In this document: piece after piece, positions 5,180 through 6,953 of the stretch
Layout: each line of letters opens with the position of its first letter
Numbering within the stretch: position 1 is the stretch's first letter
Source: Actinomycetales bacterium
GTDB lineage: Bacteria > Actinomycetota > Actinomycetes > S36-B12
Direction of reading: 5' to 3'
NCBI GenBank assembly: GCA_017849335.1
Contig: JAFIHP010000231.1
Location: 1 to 6,953 of the forward strand
DNA length: 6,953 nt
Program-made: the position numbers and the translations under genes
The notes under the pieces: model-generated
The model's input: the letters and a program-made list of their open reading frames with translations, nothing else
Databases searched by the model: none
What the model was told of the DNA's origin: nothing

Positions 5180-6250
5180 ATGCTCACCCTTCGCTCCACA
5201 CGGCGTCTTGTCGCCGCGTCCGCCACGGCCGGCCTGGTTCTCACGCTCGCCGGCGTCGCCTCCTCCGCCTCCGCCGCCGCCTCGAACACCGGCCTGTTCG
5301 GCGCATCGGACCCGACCTACGACGGCGCCTACCGCCAGTCGATGGCCCTGCTGGGCCTGAAGGCCGCCGGGACAGCCCTTCCGGCGTCGGCCGTGGCCTG
5401 GCTGTCGGGCCAGCAGTGCGCGTCGGGCGCGTTCGAGGCCTACCGGGCCGACACGGCCGTCCCGTGCGCCGACCCGAACCCGGAGACGTTCACCGGTCCC
5501 GACTCCAACTCGACGGCCCTGGCCGCGCTGGCCCTCACGGCAGCCGGGCGGCCCGCCGCGGCCCAGCGTGCGGTCACGGTCCTGCGGTCGGTGCAGAACG
5601 CCGACGGCGGCTGGGGCTACACCCTCGGCGCCGCGTCCGACGTGAACTCCACCGCGCTGGTGCTCGCCGCGCTGCAGGCGTTCCCGACGACGCTCCAGGC
5701 CGACGGTCCGATCCCCCGCGGGACCGCGTACCTGAAGAAGGCGCAGCTGCCGTGCACCGCGGCGCCGGCCTCGCGCGGCGCGCTCCCGTACCAGCCCGGC
5801 CAGGCCGCCAACGCGCTCGCGTCGACCCAGGGCCTGCTCGGCTGGAGCGGATCCCTGCCGGTGTCCCCCGCCAAGACGACGACGTCGCTGGCGCGCACGA
5901 CCTGCTCCTCCCCGGCCGCGACGCGGCTCGCGTGGAGCGTCAACCGGCTCCTGGTCACGTCCAAGGGCCGCATCCCGTCCGCCATGGATGCCAAGCAGAT
6001 CGACTGGAATGCGACCGCGACCGGGGTCCTCGCGCTCGCGTCGGCGCACACCGGCCGCTCGGGTCAGGCCGTCGCGATCGCCGCGCTGGGCCGCAACGCC
6101 GCCGCGTACACCGGCACCGGCGCCGCAGCCAACCCGGCCGCGACCGGCACCTTGATCCAGGCCGCCGTCGCAACGGGCAAGAACCCGAGGTCGTTCGGGT
6201 CGGCGAAGACGAACCTCGTCTCGTTGCTCCTGGGAACCCTGCAGAAGTAG
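5180..6250 (+). CDS. Secreted alpha/alpha-barrel protein, prenyltransferase/squalene-oxidase repeat family (transcobalamin-like, putative corrinoid binder)
   Basis: The 356-residue product has a signal peptide (RSTRR, then a hydrophobic core at about 11-27, with an Ala-rich cleavage region near 30-34), so it is exported. The mature part has helical repeats: QQCASGAF (78-85) and QNADGGWGY (139-147) are QW-type motifs, and DSNSTA (108-113), DVNSTA (154-159) and DWNATA (275-280) begin successive helices. The DxDD acid of squalene-hopene cyclases is absent, so enzymatic cyclisation is unlikely. In transcobalamin and intrinsic factor a barrel of this fold forms one half of the B12-binding clasp. 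With the upstream cobalamin riboswitch this suggests corrinoid binding; that is inference. No DUF4430-type second lobe is present. Cysteines C80, C96, C192 and C242 could form two disulfides. The ATG at 5180 follows GAGGAA (5170-5175). Confidence 0.8.
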   Translation: MLTLRSTRRLVAASATAGLVLTLAGVASSASAAASNTGLFGASDPTYDGAYRQSMALLGLKAAGTALPASAVAWLSGQQCASGAFEAYRADTAVPCADPNPETFTGPDSNSTALAALALTAAGRPAAAQRAVTVLRSVQNADGGWGYTLGAASDVNSTALVLAALQAFPTTLQADGPIPRGTAYLKKAQLPCTAAPASRGALPYQPGQAANALASTQGLLGWSGSLPVSPAKTTTSLARTTCSSPAATRLAWSVNRLLVTSKGRIPSAMDAKQIDWNATATGVLALASAHTGRSGQAVAIAALGRNAAAYTGTGAAANPAATGTLIQAAVATGKNPRSFGSAKTNLVSLLLGTLQK

Positions 6251-6254
6251 CCGG

Positions 6255-6953
6255 ATGACCCGATTCCGCGTCGTGACGACGACGGCCGCGATCCTCGCGA
6301 CCGTCGTCGTCGGCGCGGCCCCGGGTGCCGCCGCGATGGTCCCGACGGCGGCCTACCGCTACTGGACGTACTGGGTCGCCGAGCCAGGCGAGTCCACCTG
6401 GACGTTCGCCTCGGCCGGTCCCGCGTCGCTCATCCCGGCCGACGGGTCGGTGCAGGGCTGGCGCTTCGCGGTCACGACGGCGGCGGGGACCGCGTCGTCC
6501 CAGCCCCGCACGGCCCCGTCGTTCGCCGACATCTGCGCGGACACCCCCGCGAAGGACGGCAGCAAGCGCGTCGCTCTCGTCATCGACCCTGGGACCGGCG
6601 CCGACGCTCCCCCGGGCCAGCTGCCGGGCGACGTGCAGACGTCCTGCGTCGTCGCGGACACCGACGCCACGGGCTACCAGATCACCCGGTCCGTCACGAC
6701 GGTGCGCGCCGAGGGCAGTGGCCTGGTCTGCGGTGTCGGCGGATACCCGACGGGCGAGTGCGCGCCCGTGGTCGACGGGCCGTCAGCATCCCCGCCGGAC
6801 CCGACGACGTCGGCCGCCGCGACCCCCGACGCCATCGGCGCGGGCAGCGCGATGGACTCGGCGCCGGCCACCGCGCCCGCGTCCGCGGCGGGCGCCGGCA
6901 GCCCGCTTCCGCTCCTGGCCGTGGTCGTGCTCGCCGCCGCCGTCGGTGGCGCC
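6255..6953 (+). CDS. Exported SCO2322-like protein, probably membrane-anchored (3' end cut by window)
   Basis: The frame runs open from the ATG at 6255 to the window end (233 codons). An N-terminal signal peptide (about 1-27, AAPGAAA) is followed by YRYWTYW (34-40), STWTFASAGPA (47-57) and PADGSVQGWRFAV (61-73), which I recognise as features of SCO2322-type actinobacterial proteins. Four cysteines (C94, C131, C159, C169) suggest two disulfides. Residues 174-216 are a Pro/Ala/Ser/Thr-rich linker, and a hydrophobic stretch begins at LPLLAVVVLAAA (218-229), probably a C-terminal membrane anchor. The start is 4 bases after the previous stop codon, with an AGAAG site 7 bases upstream, so the two genes form an operon under the B12 riboswitch. 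The function of the family is not known to me. A role as surface partner of the barrel protein is inferred. Confidence 0.78.
   Translation, partial: MTRFRVVTTTAAILATVVVGAAPGAAAMVPTAAYRYWTYWVAEPGESTWTFASAGPASLIPADGSVQGWRFAVTTAAGTASSQPRTAPSFADICADTPAKDGSKRVALVIDPGTGADAPPGQLPGDVQTSCVVADTDATGYQITRSVTTVRAEGSGLVCGVGGYPTGECAPVVDGPSASPPDPTTSAAATPDAIGAGSAMDSAPATAPASAAGAGSPLPLLAVVVLAAAVGGA

Noticed and set aside
4892..6049. Minus-strand open frame of 385 codons across the riboswitch and barrel gene
   Set aside because: Its composition is Arg/Gly-rich and unlike a protein. It runs antisense to a clear riboswitch and a clear secreted protein.
5180..6250. Squalene-hopene cyclase or prenyltransferase enzyme
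   Set aside because: The protein has the repeat fold motifs but lacks the DxDD catalytic motif, is about half the size of squalene-hopene cyclases, is exported, and is under a B12 riboswitch.

Overview
The window is chromosomal DNA from a high-GC actinobacterium. The evidence is the strong G/C bias at third codon positions, frequent GTG starts, TAnnnT-type -10 boxes, probable leaderless starts, and actinobacterial families such as PspAB, DUF3043 and an SCO2322-like protein. It is almost fully coding. No rRNA, tRNA, CRISPR array or insertion sequence was seen, and no intergenic stretch exceeds 300 bases.

Left part (1-1797): a minus-strand HesB/ErpA-type Fe-S carrier is divergent from nadA, which encodes quinolinate synthase, itself a [4Fe-4S] enzyme. 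They share a 160-bp promoter region, and nadA looks leaderless.

Middle part (1801-4022): a tight minus-strand envelope-stress operon, pspA - htpX - pspAB, has 2-3 bp between genes. The small PspAA gene that I would expect after pspA in many actinobacteria is not there. The 5' leaders of pspA and erpA share two exact blocks (11 and 10 nt) in the same order just ahead of an identical ribosome binding site.

Divergent from pspA (4113-4919) are a DUF3043 membrane protein gene, also probably leaderless, and a 66-residue conserved hypothetical gene.

Right part (4920-6953): this is the most interesting region. After a small hairpin there is a consensus TTGACA promoter box and then a cobalamin riboswitch (about 4991-5090). 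It has recognisable core and B12-box sequence, with a P1 stem closing around it. Its expression platform can hide the Shine-Dalgarno of a secreted alpha/alpha-barrel protein (356 aa) of the prenyltransferase/squalene-oxidase repeat superfamily. This protein lacks the DxDD cyclase motif and resembles the barrel lobe of transcobalamin-type proteins. Four bases downstream begins an exported, probably C-terminally membrane-anchored SCO2322-like protein, cut by the window edge. My reading is a B12-repressed surface system for capturing cobalamin or a related corrinoid, probably feeding a transporter encoded just beyond the window. The riboswitch is seen directly; the capture function is inferred.
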